The notes below the pieces were generated by a model that was given only the letters and a program-made list of their open reading frames with translations, had not been told where the DNA came from and made no database searches. This document shows positions 1-7,792 of a stretch of 64,000 bases of DNA, one piece after another. Origin of the DNA: Bradyrhizobium sp. JYMT SZCCT0428 (GTDB taxonomy: Bacteria > Pseudomonadota > Alphaproteobacteria > Rhizobiales > Xanthobacteraceae). The translations under genes and the position numbers were made by a program. Position 1 is the first letter of the stretch. Every line of letters starts with the position of its first letter. The stretch covers positions 113,928 through 177,927 of the forward strand of contig NZ_JAFCLS010000016.1 of assembly GCF_018131075.1 (NCBI RefSeq), given 5' to 3'.

Positions 1-417
1 CGATTGCCCTTCGACCAGGTGATGGCGTCGGTCAGCGGTTCGGCTGCGAGAAAAAACACCTTCTTCTGATTTGCAAAATCGCTGACGGCAAGACCGATGT
101 TGGACAGGAAGGTGCCGGTCAGCATCGCGACGTTCTCGCTCGACACCAGTTCGTTGGCCGCGGTCTGTGCGTCGGCCGGCTTGCCGCCATCGTCCTTGGA
201 GATGACGACGAGCTTCTTGCCGTTGATGCCGCCGGCGGCGTTGACCTCCTCAACCGCGAGCTGCCAGCCCTTGCGGTAGGGTTCGGTGAAGGCGGGCAGC
301 AGCGAATAGCTGTTGATCTCGCCGATCTTGATCTCTCCGCTCTGGGCCATAGCTGAATTCGCCAAGCCCACAACCGCGATCGCCAATCCCGCTCCCAGCA
401 AATAACTTCGTCGCATA
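1..417 (-). CDS. ABC transporter substrate-binding protein, Liv type (3' end beyond window)
   Basis: Only the N-terminal 139 residues lie in the window; the gene runs off the left edge. The start at 417 has a GGAGGG ribosome site just upstream. Residues 1-25 form a signal peptide ending AMAQ, so the product should be periplasmic. The mature start (GEIKIGEINSYS) and the later AAGGINGKKLVVISKDD stretch are typical of the Peripla_BP_6 family, which feeds branched-chain amino acid-type ABC importers. The gene lies 25 bp downstream of the DUF1185 gene on the same strand, so it is probably the last visible gene of the operon starting at 3396. From that context the ligand may be nicotinate or a related pyridine, which is inference only. 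Confidence 0.85.
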
Positions 418-442
418 CCCTCACCCTCCAATGTTGAAGAAA

Positions 443-1027
443 CTATCTTAATCCGTCTTCACCTTTGACTTCAGCAACCGTCAATCCGCCGACCCGCGGC
501 AGCGGCCTGCCGCTGTCGGTGACGGCAACCGCGACCATGATCTCGTTGGCACGCGGGGCGTCGTTGATCTGCACTTCCATGCCGTCGAAATGACTGCGCA
601 CGAAGGCCGCGTCCTTGTGGCCGAGCGGAATATCCAGCGTGGTGCCCGGACCGCTGCGCTTCTTCGAGGACGGAATCAGCGCCGCGCCCTTACTCAGCAC
701 CTTGCGCACCGGCGCGCCCATCTTCGGGTGCAGGATCGCGGCCGCGTGCTCGAGCTCGCCGTTTTCACCGACCGCTGCGGCCTTGCCGTAGCTCTGTGCC
801 TTGGCGCCATCGATCCCGAGGGCTGCCACCGCCCGCTTCGACAGCAATTCGCCGAGTTCCTCCCCGATCGCGATCAAGGGTGAGAGGTCTTCGACATATT
901 TTCCGGCAAACGGGTTTTCGATCACGGCGATCGCCGCGGCACGCCGTGTCGGCGGCGCGATTGTCTTTCCCATCTCCAGATGGGTTTCCTCGACCACCGT
1001 GACGATCTTGCGAATGATGGCGCTCAT
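443..1027 (-). CDS. amino acid synthesis family protein (DUF1185, PF06684)
   Basis: This 194-residue protein has no signal peptide or membrane segment. It matches the DUF1185 / AA_synth family by its opening (IRKIVTVVEETHLEMG), the NPFAGKYVEDLSPLI stretch and the GKAAAVGENGELEHAAAILHPKMG block around residues 81-105. From memory, the one structure I know of for this family showed a chorismate-mutase-like fold, and the biochemical function is unknown. It sits 15 bp after the UPF0280 gene and 25 bp before a binding-protein gene, all leftward, so it is likely co-transcribed with the 6-hydroxynicotinate reductase-like gene. A role in processing a ring-reduction or ring-opening product is possible but unproven. 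Family assignment is good; function is open. Confidence 0.8.
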   Translation of the reverse strand: MSAIIRKIVTVVEETHLEMGKTIAPPTRRAAAIAVIENPFAGKYVEDLSPLIAIGEELGELLSKRAVAALGIDGAKAQSYGKAAAVGENGELEHAAAILHPKMGAPVRKVLSKGAALIPSSKKRSGPGTTLDIPLGHKDAAFVRSHFDGMEVQINDAPRANEIMVAVAVTDSGRPLPRVGGLTVAEVKGEDGLR

Positions 1028-1042
1028 TGGCCTTTTTCCCGC

Positions 1043-1951
1043 TCAAGCATGAACTGCACTTTCTATCGCGCTTCCGTGATGGGCATGCAACGCAGGCGCC
1101 TGGCCACCAGTAGTTCCGACCACGAGCGTTTCGCCAAGCAGACGTAACGCCGCGCCTTCGATCAATCCGGCAGCCAATAACTTCTGGGCGCAGGCAATCC
1201 CTGCCCCCAACGCGACCTCAACCTCACCTTCGGTTAACGGCCCGACATCGCGGGTAACTAAGCGGGTGCCGAGATCGCTGTCGGGCTGCAATTCATTGGC
1301 CGGACAGCGGACAATCGCGGGGTGATCGGGCAGATCCAGAGCATTGGCGATGATGGTCGCGGCGGCATCGGCCATTGAGGCCGTTCGTGCCAACACAGTG
1401 ACGGCGTCTGCGATGCCGAGCGAGAAACTGCGGCCATGGCGCCCGCTGGTCGCGACGCCCCGGACCGGGCCGTCGGCATCGACGATCATCGTGCGCATCA
1501 GGCCACGCCGGTTCGGCCGGTCCATCAGGCCGACGGTGAATTGTTCGCCGCCGGTCAGATGCAGCGCAATATCACCACCATTATTGACATAGGCGCGATC
1601 GAGACGCGCCGCGCCCAGCATCGCGCCGAGAATCTCTTCGGCGACGGAGCCCGCTACCGCCGCCATCGGCGTGATGAAATGACCTGACGCAAACGGCGCC
1701 ACCGCCGCGTGCATGCGGCGCGCGACGACGCCTTGCAGCGTGCACCGCGCCGGATAAGCCGCCTGGCGCAGCGTCGTCAATTCCTCGCAGAGTTCATCAA
1801 GCAGACCGATAAAGCGCCGCGCCGCAGCGTCATAGGCGGCGCGGACCTCCGCCTCCTGCCCCTTGGCCTCGATGATCAGATCGATCGGACCGTCCTGCAA
1901 ATGCAGCCGCTTGCCGTCAGGAAGAAGCGCTATTTGCGGGAGGCGTTTCAT
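1043..1951 (-). CDS. UPF0280 family protein, ApbE superfamily
   Basis: The chosen start at 1951 (MKRLPQIALLPDGKRLHLQ) overlaps the stop of the upstream reductase gene by 4 bp and gives 302 residues, the usual UPF0280 size; a longer frame upstream is noise inside the reductase gene. Visible landmarks are an N-terminal strand domain, an AAVAGSVAEEIL helix near 100, YVNNGGDIALHL near 122-133 (the ApbE-like NxGGDI/V turn), and GVATSGRHGRSFSLG near 166-180, which resembles the substrate-binding loop of ApbE flavin transferases. COG2122 places the family in the ApbE superfamily; its biochemical role is not established. Tight coupling to a reductase whose characterised relative holds covalent flavin suggests a maturation role (see findings). 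Confidence 0.85.
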   Translation of the reverse strand: MKRLPQIALLPDGKRLHLQDGPIDLIIEAKGQEAEVRAAYDAAARRFIGLLDELCEELTTLRQAAYPARCTLQGVVARRMHAAVAPFASGHFITPMAAVAGSVAEEILGAMLGAARLDRAYVNNGGDIALHLTGGEQFTVGLMDRPNRRGLMRTMIVDADGPVRGVATSGRHGRSFSLGIADAVTVLARTASMADAAATIIANALDLPDHPAIVRCPANELQPDSDLGTRLVTRDVGPLTEGEVEVALGAGIACAQKLLAAGLIEGAALRLLGETLVVGTTGGQAPALHAHHGSAIESAVHA

Positions 1952-3396
1952 GCGTGCCGTCCCGGAATGTAGGGCATCGGGCGAACTTCGGTGTTGTCCT
2001 TGAGCGAAGCCAACGGACGGACGTAATCCATGTGGCCGCCCAGCGCCGCATAGTCCGACAGCCGCAGCGTGAACTCGATCGGCGCCACCAAGGCAGGCGT
2101 CGGCACATAACCGAAGGCGCCGGCCGGCATCTGCGTGACATCGACCATGAAGGTGATACCGCCGCCGGGCCAGACATAGACCGGCGCGCCGCCGCTGGTG
2201 ACCCGCGTCAGCGCGTCCTTGACCGACCGCGTCAGCCGCACCGGGTTGTCGGTGACTCCGGCGCGCAGCGAGCCGCCGGCGCCGCCCATGAACAACACCG
2301 TGCATAGCGCCGGTTCGCAATTTTCCTGGATGCGCTCGACCGAAAGCTTCAGATCAAGCGGCATCTGCGTCGCAACCGGCCTGAGCGCCTCGTCGAGCAC
2401 GTAATAAGCCGCATGCTCGCCGGTAGTCGACACCATCAGCATGGTCAGGCCCGGGCGGGCCTCCTTTGGATTGAACGGGCCCAGCACCGACAAGGGATCG
2501 GAAATCTTGGTGCCGCCCCAGCCGGTGCCGGGCTCGGCGACCTGGAAATAACGGCCCGGCGTCGAACGCCGCCCCTTCATCTTGATCCCGGTATCGGGAA
2601 TATCGAGCAGTTTGCCGGCCTGATGTTCCGAGAGAACGCCGGTGATGTGGTCGTCCACCACCACGACCTCATCGACCTTGCCGTGCCATTGCTTGGCGAA
2701 CATGCCGATCGTGGCCGAGCCGCAGCCGACCCGCATCCGCTCTTCCGCGACGCCGTTGACGACAGGCGGATACCCGGCCTGCACCACCACGGTGGCGCCG
2801 CCATCGATGGTCAGTTCGACCGGCTTGCAATTGGAGAGGTCCATCAGCGCGTCGCAGGTGACGCGCCCCTCTTTCTTGGAACCGCCGGTGAGATGATGCA
2901 CGCCACCGAGCGACAGCATCTGCGAACCATATTCGCCTGTCGTGACATGACCGATCGCCTCGCCCTGCGCGCGGACGGTCGCGGTCTCGGGGCCGAGATG
3001 GCGATCGGTGTCGATCTTCACCTTGACGCCGCAATAGCTGAAAATACCCTCGGTCACGACCGTGACCATGTCGATGCCGTCGACCTCAGACGACACGATG
3101 AAGGGCGCGGGCTTGTAATCGGGGTACGTCGTGCCGGCGCCGATTGCGGTCACGAATACATTGGGCTCACGGACGAGCTTGCCGTCCCAATCGCCGCCGC
3201 CGGCCTGGAACGGCACCAGCCGTCCGCCGTGCGACACGGTTCGCTCCAGCACGATATGCGGATCGACGCGCACCAGTACGCCATCGTGATTGGCGTAGCG
3301 ATCGCACGCGCCCGCCGCGCCCGGCTTGATGTAGCACATCACCGGACAGGCATCGCAGCGGATCTTGTCGCCACCGGCAGTCGTTGTATCCGTCAT
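1948..3396 (-). CDS. 6-hydroxynicotinate reductase-like iron-sulfur protein
   Basis: This 482-residue cytoplasmic protein starts at 3396 (MTDTTTAGGDKIRC); an alternative ATG at 3432 adds only non-conserved residues. The N-terminus has Cys14, 17, 21 and 31 (CX2CX3CX9C), a plausible Fe-S site, with further Cys at 225, 360 and 365. It matches proteins annotated as 6-hydroxynicotinate reductase, after the Eubacterium barkeri enzyme that reduces 6-hydroxynicotinate to 1,4,5,6-tetrahydro-6-oxonicotinate and is reported to hold covalent flavin plus Fe-S clusters. A DGGAT stretch at 198-202 weakly resembles ApbE target sites. It heads the leftward operon with UPF0280 and DUF1185 and diverges from nicAB, which would supply its substrate. 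The exact reaction here is inferred. Confidence 0.75.
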   Translation of the reverse strand: MTDTTTAGGDKIRCDACPVMCYIKPGAAGACDRYANHDGVLVRVDPHIVLERTVSHGGRLVPFQAGGGDWDGKLVREPNVFVTAIGAGTTYPDYKPAPFIVSSEVDGIDMVTVVTEGIFSYCGVKVKIDTDRHLGPETATVRAQGEAIGHVTTGEYGSQMLSLGGVHHLTGGSKKEGRVTCDALMDLSNCKPVELTIDGGATVVVQAGYPPVVNGVAEERMRVGCGSATIGMFAKQWHGKVDEVVVVDDHITGVLSEHQAGKLLDIPDTGIKMKGRRSTPGRYFQVAEPGTGWGGTKISDPLSVLGPFNPKEARPGLTMLMVSTTGEHAAYYVLDEALRPVATQMPLDLKLSVERIQENCEPALCTVLFMGGAGGSLRAGVTDNPVRLTRSVKDALTRVTSGGAPVYVWPGGGITFMVDVTQMPAGAFGYVPTPALVAPIEFTLRLSDYAALGGHMDYVRPLASLKDNTEVRPMPYIPGRHA

Positions 3397-3455
3397 CGTG
3401 AACAAGCCTGCTCGCTGGGAGGCGCCGATCATACCCGCATTCCCGCGGGAGCGAT

Positions 3456-3477
3456 CATTGTTCGTATACGAACGATG
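3456..3477. promoter_or_regulatory. palindromic operator candidate A, leftward nicotinate operon
   Basis: The core GTTCGTATACGAAC (3460-3473) is a perfect 14-bp palindrome. The arms continue to 3456 and 3477 with a single mismatch (T3459/G3474), making a 22-bp near-perfect inverted repeat. It lies about 60-80 bp upstream of the reductase start at 3396. A second, nearly identical palindrome is 150 bp away in front of nicA, so a dimeric regulator controlling both directions is likely. A separate 10-bp palindrome TCCCGCGGGA is at 3441-3450. The regulator gene is not visible in this part of the window. Confidence 0.65.
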
Positions 3478-3609
3478 TTGCGCGCGGACTGAAACCCTGT
3501 CAAGCGGGCGGAACAGCGAAAAAGCGCGGTTGCCGCATAAAAACTCATTTGCCTCGTGCCGTTGTTTATAAAGTGGGCGGCAGTCGGCTCGCGGAACGCA
3601 CGGCTTGCA

Positions 3610-3625
3610 CGTTTGTATACAAACG
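3610..3625. promoter_or_regulatory. palindromic operator candidate B, nicAB promoter
   Basis: CGTTTGTATACAAACG is a perfect 16-bp palindrome 79 bp upstream of the nicA ATG (3704). It shares the pattern GTTYGTATACRAAC with the palindrome at 3460-3473. Pairs of such sites in a divergent promoter are typical of MarR, GntR or TetR family repressors. Apart from the two operators and the short palindrome at 3441, I see nothing else in the 3397-3703 intergenic stretch. Confidence 0.65.
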
Positions 3626-3703
3626 GTATCTTCGAAACACATTCCGCACGATATTTTGCAGCGCAATCGGACTTAGGGTTTCTTGGGGATCAAGGCGCAG
3701 AGC

Positions 3704-4186
3704 ATGACGCAGAGCACGATGCGCCTGACCGTCAACGGCAAAAGCTGCGATGTCGACGCCGCGCCCGACACCGCATTGCTCTATGTGCTGCGCAACGACC
3801 TCGCGCTGAACGGACCAAAATATGGCTGCGGGCTCGGCGAGTGCGGCGCCTGCGCCGTGCTGATCGATGGCGAGGCGGCGCGTTCCTGCGTGATCCCGAT
3901 TGAAGGCTGCGCCGGGCGCGACATTGTGACGCTCGAAGGCCTCGGCTCGCGCGAGCATCCCGATCTGGTTCAGGAAGCCTTCATCCGCGAGCAGGCCGCG
4001 CAATGCGGCTACTGCCTGAACGGCATGATCATCAGCACCAAGGCGCTGCTGATGCGCAACGCGCATCCTTCCGAAGCCGAAGTGCTGGAAGCGCTGCGCT
4101 ACAATTTGTGCCGCTGCGGAGCGCATATCGAGATCATCCGCGCCGCGATGCGTGCCGCGGGCCACGCCGTCGAGGCCCGCGACTGA
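3704..4186 (+). CDS. nicA: nicotinate hydroxylase small subunit, [2Fe-2S] protein
   Basis: This 160-residue protein is of the xanthine dehydrogenase small-subunit type. Plant-type [2Fe-2S] ligands are Cys42, 47, 50 and 62 (CGLGECGAC), and the C-terminal cluster uses Cys101, 104, 136 and 138 (QCGYC, LCRC). I start at ATG 3704, which has AAGG 8 bp upstream; a TTG at 3683 would add seven residues. With the next gene it forms the two-subunit hydroxylase that converts nicotinate to 6-hydroxynicotinate, as NicAB does in Pseudomonas putida. It passes electrons from the molybdenum centre to the haem domains of NicB. Its stop overlaps the nicB start (TGATG), so the two are translationally coupled. Similar enzymes act on isoquinoline or aldehydes, so specificity rests on context. 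Confidence 0.82.
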   Translation: MTQSTMRLTVNGKSCDVDAAPDTALLYVLRNDLALNGPKYGCGLGECGACAVLIDGEAARSCVIPIEGCAGRDIVTLEGLGSREHPDLVQEAFIREQAAQCGYCLNGMIISTKALLMRNAHPSEAEVLEALRYNLCRCGAHIEIIRAAMRAAGHAVEARD

Positions 4187-7100
4187 TGGCAACGCCGGAG
4201 ACTCCAGCGAGCAGCGAAGCGCCGGGATCGCTGTCGGTCGTTCGTCCGACAGAGACGGGCGCGTTCGAAACCTTCATCAAGATCACCGCTGATGGTTCGG
4301 TCACCGCCTATAACGGCCATGTCGATCTCGGCACCGGCATCCGCACCGCCCTCGGACAGATCGTCGCCGAGGAACTCAACGTGTCCTTTGCCCGCGTCGT
4401 GGTCGTGCTCGGCGATACCTCTGTTGTACCCAACCAGGGCGCGACGATCGCCAGCGAAACCATCCAGATCACCGCGGTGCCGCTGCGCAAGGCCGCGGCC
4501 CAGGCGCGACAATTTTTGATCGCGCGTGCGGCGGAACGGCTGGAGGTAGCGGCCAGTGATCTCAACATCGAAGACGGGCTGATCCGTGGCAAGGACAACC
4601 GCACCGTCAGTTATGGCGAATTGATTGCCGGCGAGATCATTCGGCTCGAACTCACCGAAGATGTAACGGTGAAGGACGTCAGCGCCTATTCCATCGTCGG
4701 ACAATCGGTGCCCCGCGTGGACCTGCCGGCGAAGGCCACCGGCGAACTGGTTTACGTTCACGACATGCGCCTGCCCGACATGCTGCATGGCCGCGTCGTT
4801 CGGCCGCCTTATGCCGGCATCGACGCCGGCCCGTTCGTCGGCACCAGCCTGATCGCGGTCGATGAAGCCTCGGTGCGCGATATTTCGGGGCTGGTTGCCG
4901 TGGTGAGGATCGGCGATTTCATTGGCGTGGTTGCCGAGCGCGAGGAGAACGCGATCAAAGCCGCGGCGCAGCTCAAGGTGAGCTGGAAGCCGGTGCCGAC
5001 ATTGCCTGACCTTGGCGATCTGCAAACGGCGCTGCGCGCCAATCCATCGACGCCGCGGACGCTGATCGACAAGGGCGACGTCGATGCCGCCATCGCGTCC
5101 GCGGCCAAGCCGATGGCGCGCACCTATGTCTGGCCGTATCAGATGCACGGATCGATCGGCCCCTCCTGCGCGGTCGCCGATTATCAGGACGGCGCGGTCC
5201 GGGTGTGGTCCGGCACGCAGAACCCGCACATCCTGCGCGTCGACCTCGCGTTGCTGATCGAACGACCGGAAGCCGAGATCGATGTTGTCAGGATGGAGGC
5301 CGCCGGCTGCTATGGCCGCAACTGCGCCGACGACGTGTCAGCCGATGCGCTATTGCTGTCGCGCGCCGTCGGCCGTCCCGTCCGCGTGCAGTTGACGCGC
5401 GAGCAGGAACACGCCTGGGAGCCGAAGGGCACAGGGCAATTGATGGACGTCAATGGCGGGCTGAACGCCGACGGCAGCGCCGCCGCCTATGATTTTTCAA
5501 CGCGCTATCCCTCGAACGGCGCGCCGACGCTGGCACTGTTGCTCACCGGGCGGATCGCGCCGGAGCCCGCCGTGTTCGAGATGGGCGACCGTACCGCGAT
5601 CCCGCCTTATGACTACGAGAACATGCGCGTGGTCGCGCATGACATGCCGCCGATCGTGCGCGCCTCCTGGTTTCGCGGCGTCTCGGCGCTGCCGAACACG
5701 TTCGCGCATGAATCCTACATCGACGAACTCGCCGCTGAAGCCGGCGTCGATCCGATCGAATATCGCCTGCGCTACCTGAAGGATGCGCGCGCCGTCGATC
5801 TCGTCAATGCGGTCGCCGAGCGCGCGGGGTGGAAACCACGGCCGGTGCGACAGGAACCGGAAGCCGAGGGCGACATCGTGCGCGGCCGTGGCTTTGCCTA
5901 TGCGCTCTATGTGCACAGCAAATTCCCGGGCTATGGCGCGGCGTGGTCGGCATGGATCGCCGACGTCGCGGTCAACAAGGCAACCGGCGATGTCAGCGTC
6001 ACCCGCGTGGTCGCGGGCCAGGATTCCGGGCTGATGATCAACCCGGAAGGAGTGCGTCACCAGATCCACGGCAACGTGATCCAGTCGACCAGCCGCGCGC
6101 TGATGGAGGAAGTCTCGTTCGACCGCGCACAGGTGACGGCGCGCGAATGGGGCGCCTACCCCATCATCAAATTCCCCGACGTGCCCAAGATCGACGTGCT
6201 GATGCTGCCGCGGCAAGACCAGCCACCGCTCGGCGTCGGCGAGTCCGCTTCGGTGCCGAGCGCTGCGGCCATTGCCAACGCGATCTATGATGCAACCGGC
6301 GTACGGTTTCGCGAATTGCCGTTTACGCCGGAGCGCATTTTGCGGGGATTACACGGCGAAGCGACAGTGGTGCCTGAGGCATTGCCTGCGCCGCAGCCCG
6401 CACCTGATCTCGGCAAATGGCAAAACCCGTTTGCCGGGCGACGCGGCTTGCTGGCGACGGCGGCGGCATTATGCGCAGCGGTGGTCGGCATCGGCGCCGC
6501 CGTTCTGCCGTGGCGTGCGATTGCGCCGATCGCGCGGCCGGATGCGTCGGTCTATTCGGCGGCGACCATCGCACGCGGCCAGCAACTCGCCGCGCTCGGC
6601 GACTGCGCGGTCTGCCACACCAGCATCAATGGCCTGCTCAATGCCGGCGGCCGGCCGCTGGAAACGCCGTTCGGCACCATCTACAGCACCAACATCACGC
6701 CCGACGTCGAAACCGGCATCGGCGCGTGGTCCTATCCCGCCTTCGAGCGGTCCATGCGCGAGGGCATTCACCGCGACGGGCGGCATCTCTATCCGGCGTT
6801 TCCCTACACGCATTTCGCGAAGACGACCGATGCCGACCTGCAGGCGCTCTACGCTTACCTCATGGCGCAATCGCCGGTGCGCGCGGAAAATCCGGAAAAC
6901 AAGCTGGCGTTCCCGTTCAACATCCGCCCGCTGCTGGCCGGATGGAACGCGCTATTCCACCAGCCAAAACCATTCCAGGCGGATGCGAGCAAATCAGACT
7001 TATGGAATCGCGGCGCCTATCTGGTCGAGGGCCTCGGCCATTGCAGCGCCTGCCATTCGCCGCGCAACGCGCTGGGTGCGGAAAGGCAAAGCGCCTACCT

Positions 7101-7731
7101 CGCCGGTGGCTTCGCGGAAGGCTGGGAGGCACCTGCCCTGACGGCGCTGTCGCAAGCGCCGATCCCCTGGAGCGAGGATGAGCTCTACGCCTATTTGAGA
7201 ACCGGCGAGTCGCGCTTGCACGGCGTCGCCGCGGGGCCGATGGCACCCGTCGTGAAGGAACTCGCTGCACTCCCCGATCAGGACATCCGAGCCATGGCGG
7301 TCTATCTCGGCTCGTTCAACGAGACCGCTCCCGACAAGCCCGCGCAGGACGCGCTCGCCGCCAAGCTCGAGGCCGCGACCAGCACCAGGCTTGTTGCGGC
7401 CTCCAGCGTCGGCGCGCGGATCTATCAGGGCGCTTGCGCGGTCTGCCACGAGGTCGGCGGCGCGCCCTTGTTCGGCAGCCGGCCGTCGCTGGCGCTGAAC
7501 AGCAACCTGCACAGCGCCGTGCCCGACAATCTGATCCAGGTGATCCTGCACGGCATCAAAGCCCCCGTGACCAGCGACCTCGGCTATATGCCCGCCTTCA
7601 AGGACAGCCTGACCGACGGCCAGGTCGCTGAACTCGCCGCTTACCTGCGGCGACAATTTGCCCCGGATCGGCCGGGATGGGGCGATATCCACGCAACCGT
7701 TGGGCGAATCCGGCAGGAAATGGCGCGCTGA
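4186..7731 (+). CDS. nicB: nicotinate hydroxylase large subunit: molybdopterin domain fused to three cytochrome c domains
   Basis: This 1181-residue protein is close in size to P. putida NicB. Residues 1 to about 720 form the molybdopterin (aldehyde oxidase/xanthine dehydrogenase) domain, with GHVDLGTGIRTALGQIVAEEL near 40 and GVGESASVPSAAAIANAI near 685. A hydrophobic segment at about 753-772 probably anchors the rest outside the membrane. Three CxxCH haem sites follow at 807-811, 953-957 and 1084-1088. Electrons from nicotinate hydroxylation would therefore go to the respiratory chain rather than to NAD. The ATG overlaps the nicA stop. Family members also include isoquinoline 1-oxidoreductase-like enzymes; nicotinate is favoured because the 6-hydroxynicotinate reductase-like gene and pncB flank it. 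Confidence 0.83.
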   Translation: MATPETPASSEAPGSLSVVRPTETGAFETFIKITADGSVTAYNGHVDLGTGIRTALGQIVAEELNVSFARVVVVLGDTSVVPNQGATIASETIQITAVPLRKAAAQARQFLIARAAERLEVAASDLNIEDGLIRGKDNRTVSYGELIAGEIIRLELTEDVTVKDVSAYSIVGQSVPRVDLPAKATGELVYVHDMRLPDMLHGRVVRPPYAGIDAGPFVGTSLIAVDEASVRDISGLVAVVRIGDFIGVVAEREENAIKAAAQLKVSWKPVPTLPDLGDLQTALRANPSTPRTLIDKGDVDAAIASAAKPMARTYVWPYQMHGSIGPSCAVADYQDGAVRVWSGTQNPHILRVDLALLIERPEAEIDVVRMEAAGCYGRNCADDVSADALLLSRAVGRPVRVQLTREQEHAWEPKGTGQLMDVNGGLNADGSAAAYDFSTRYPSNGAPTLALLLTGRIAPEPAVFEMGDRTAIPPYDYENMRVVAHDMPPIVRASWFRGVSALPNTFAHESYIDELAAEAGVDPIEYRLRYLKDARAVDLVNAVAERAGWKPRPVRQEPEAEGDIVRGRGFAYALYVHSKFPGYGAAWSAWIADVAVNKATGDVSVTRVVAGQDSGLMINPEGVRHQIHGNVIQSTSRALMEEVSFDRAQVTAREWGAYPIIKFPDVPKIDVLMLPRQDQPPLGVGESASVPSAAAIANAIYDATGVRFRELPFTPERILRGLHGEATVVPEALPAPQPAPDLGKWQNPFAGRRGLLATAAALCAAVVGIGAAVLPWRAIAPIARPDASVYSAATIARGQQLAALGDCAVCHTSINGLLNAGGRPLETPFGTIYSTNITPDVETGIGAWSYPAFERSMREGIHRDGRHLYPAFPYTHFAKTTDADLQALYAYLMAQSPVRAENPENKLAFPFNIRPLLAGWNALFHQPKPFQADASKSDLWNRGAYLVEGLGHCSACHSPRNALGAERQSAYLAGGFAEGWEAPALTALSQAPIPWSEDELYAYLRTGESRLHGVAAGPMAPVVKELAALPDQDIRAMAVYLGSFNETAPDKPAQDALAAKLEAATSTRLVAASSVGARIYQGACAVCHEVGGAPLFGSRPSLALNSNLHSAVPDNLIQVILHGIKAPVTSDLGYMPAFKDSLTDGQVAELAAYLRRQFAPDRPGWGDIHATVGRIRQEMAR

Positions 7732-7792
7732 GCTGCCATGCCGCCGTCAAAACCCACTGGTTGGGCCGCCGCGGGCGCGATAGAGTTCCGGC

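Noticed and set aside
1948..3396. CGSAT at reductase residues 225-229 as a second flavin attachment candidate
   Set aside because: It lacks the upstream acidic residue and proper spacing of ApbE targets; DGGAT at 198-202 is the better, still weak, candidate.
2413..3492. Long forward open frame of 359 codons opposite the reductase gene
   Set aside because: It is the mirror of a well-supported coding frame in high-GC DNA, has no family motif and no ribosome site.
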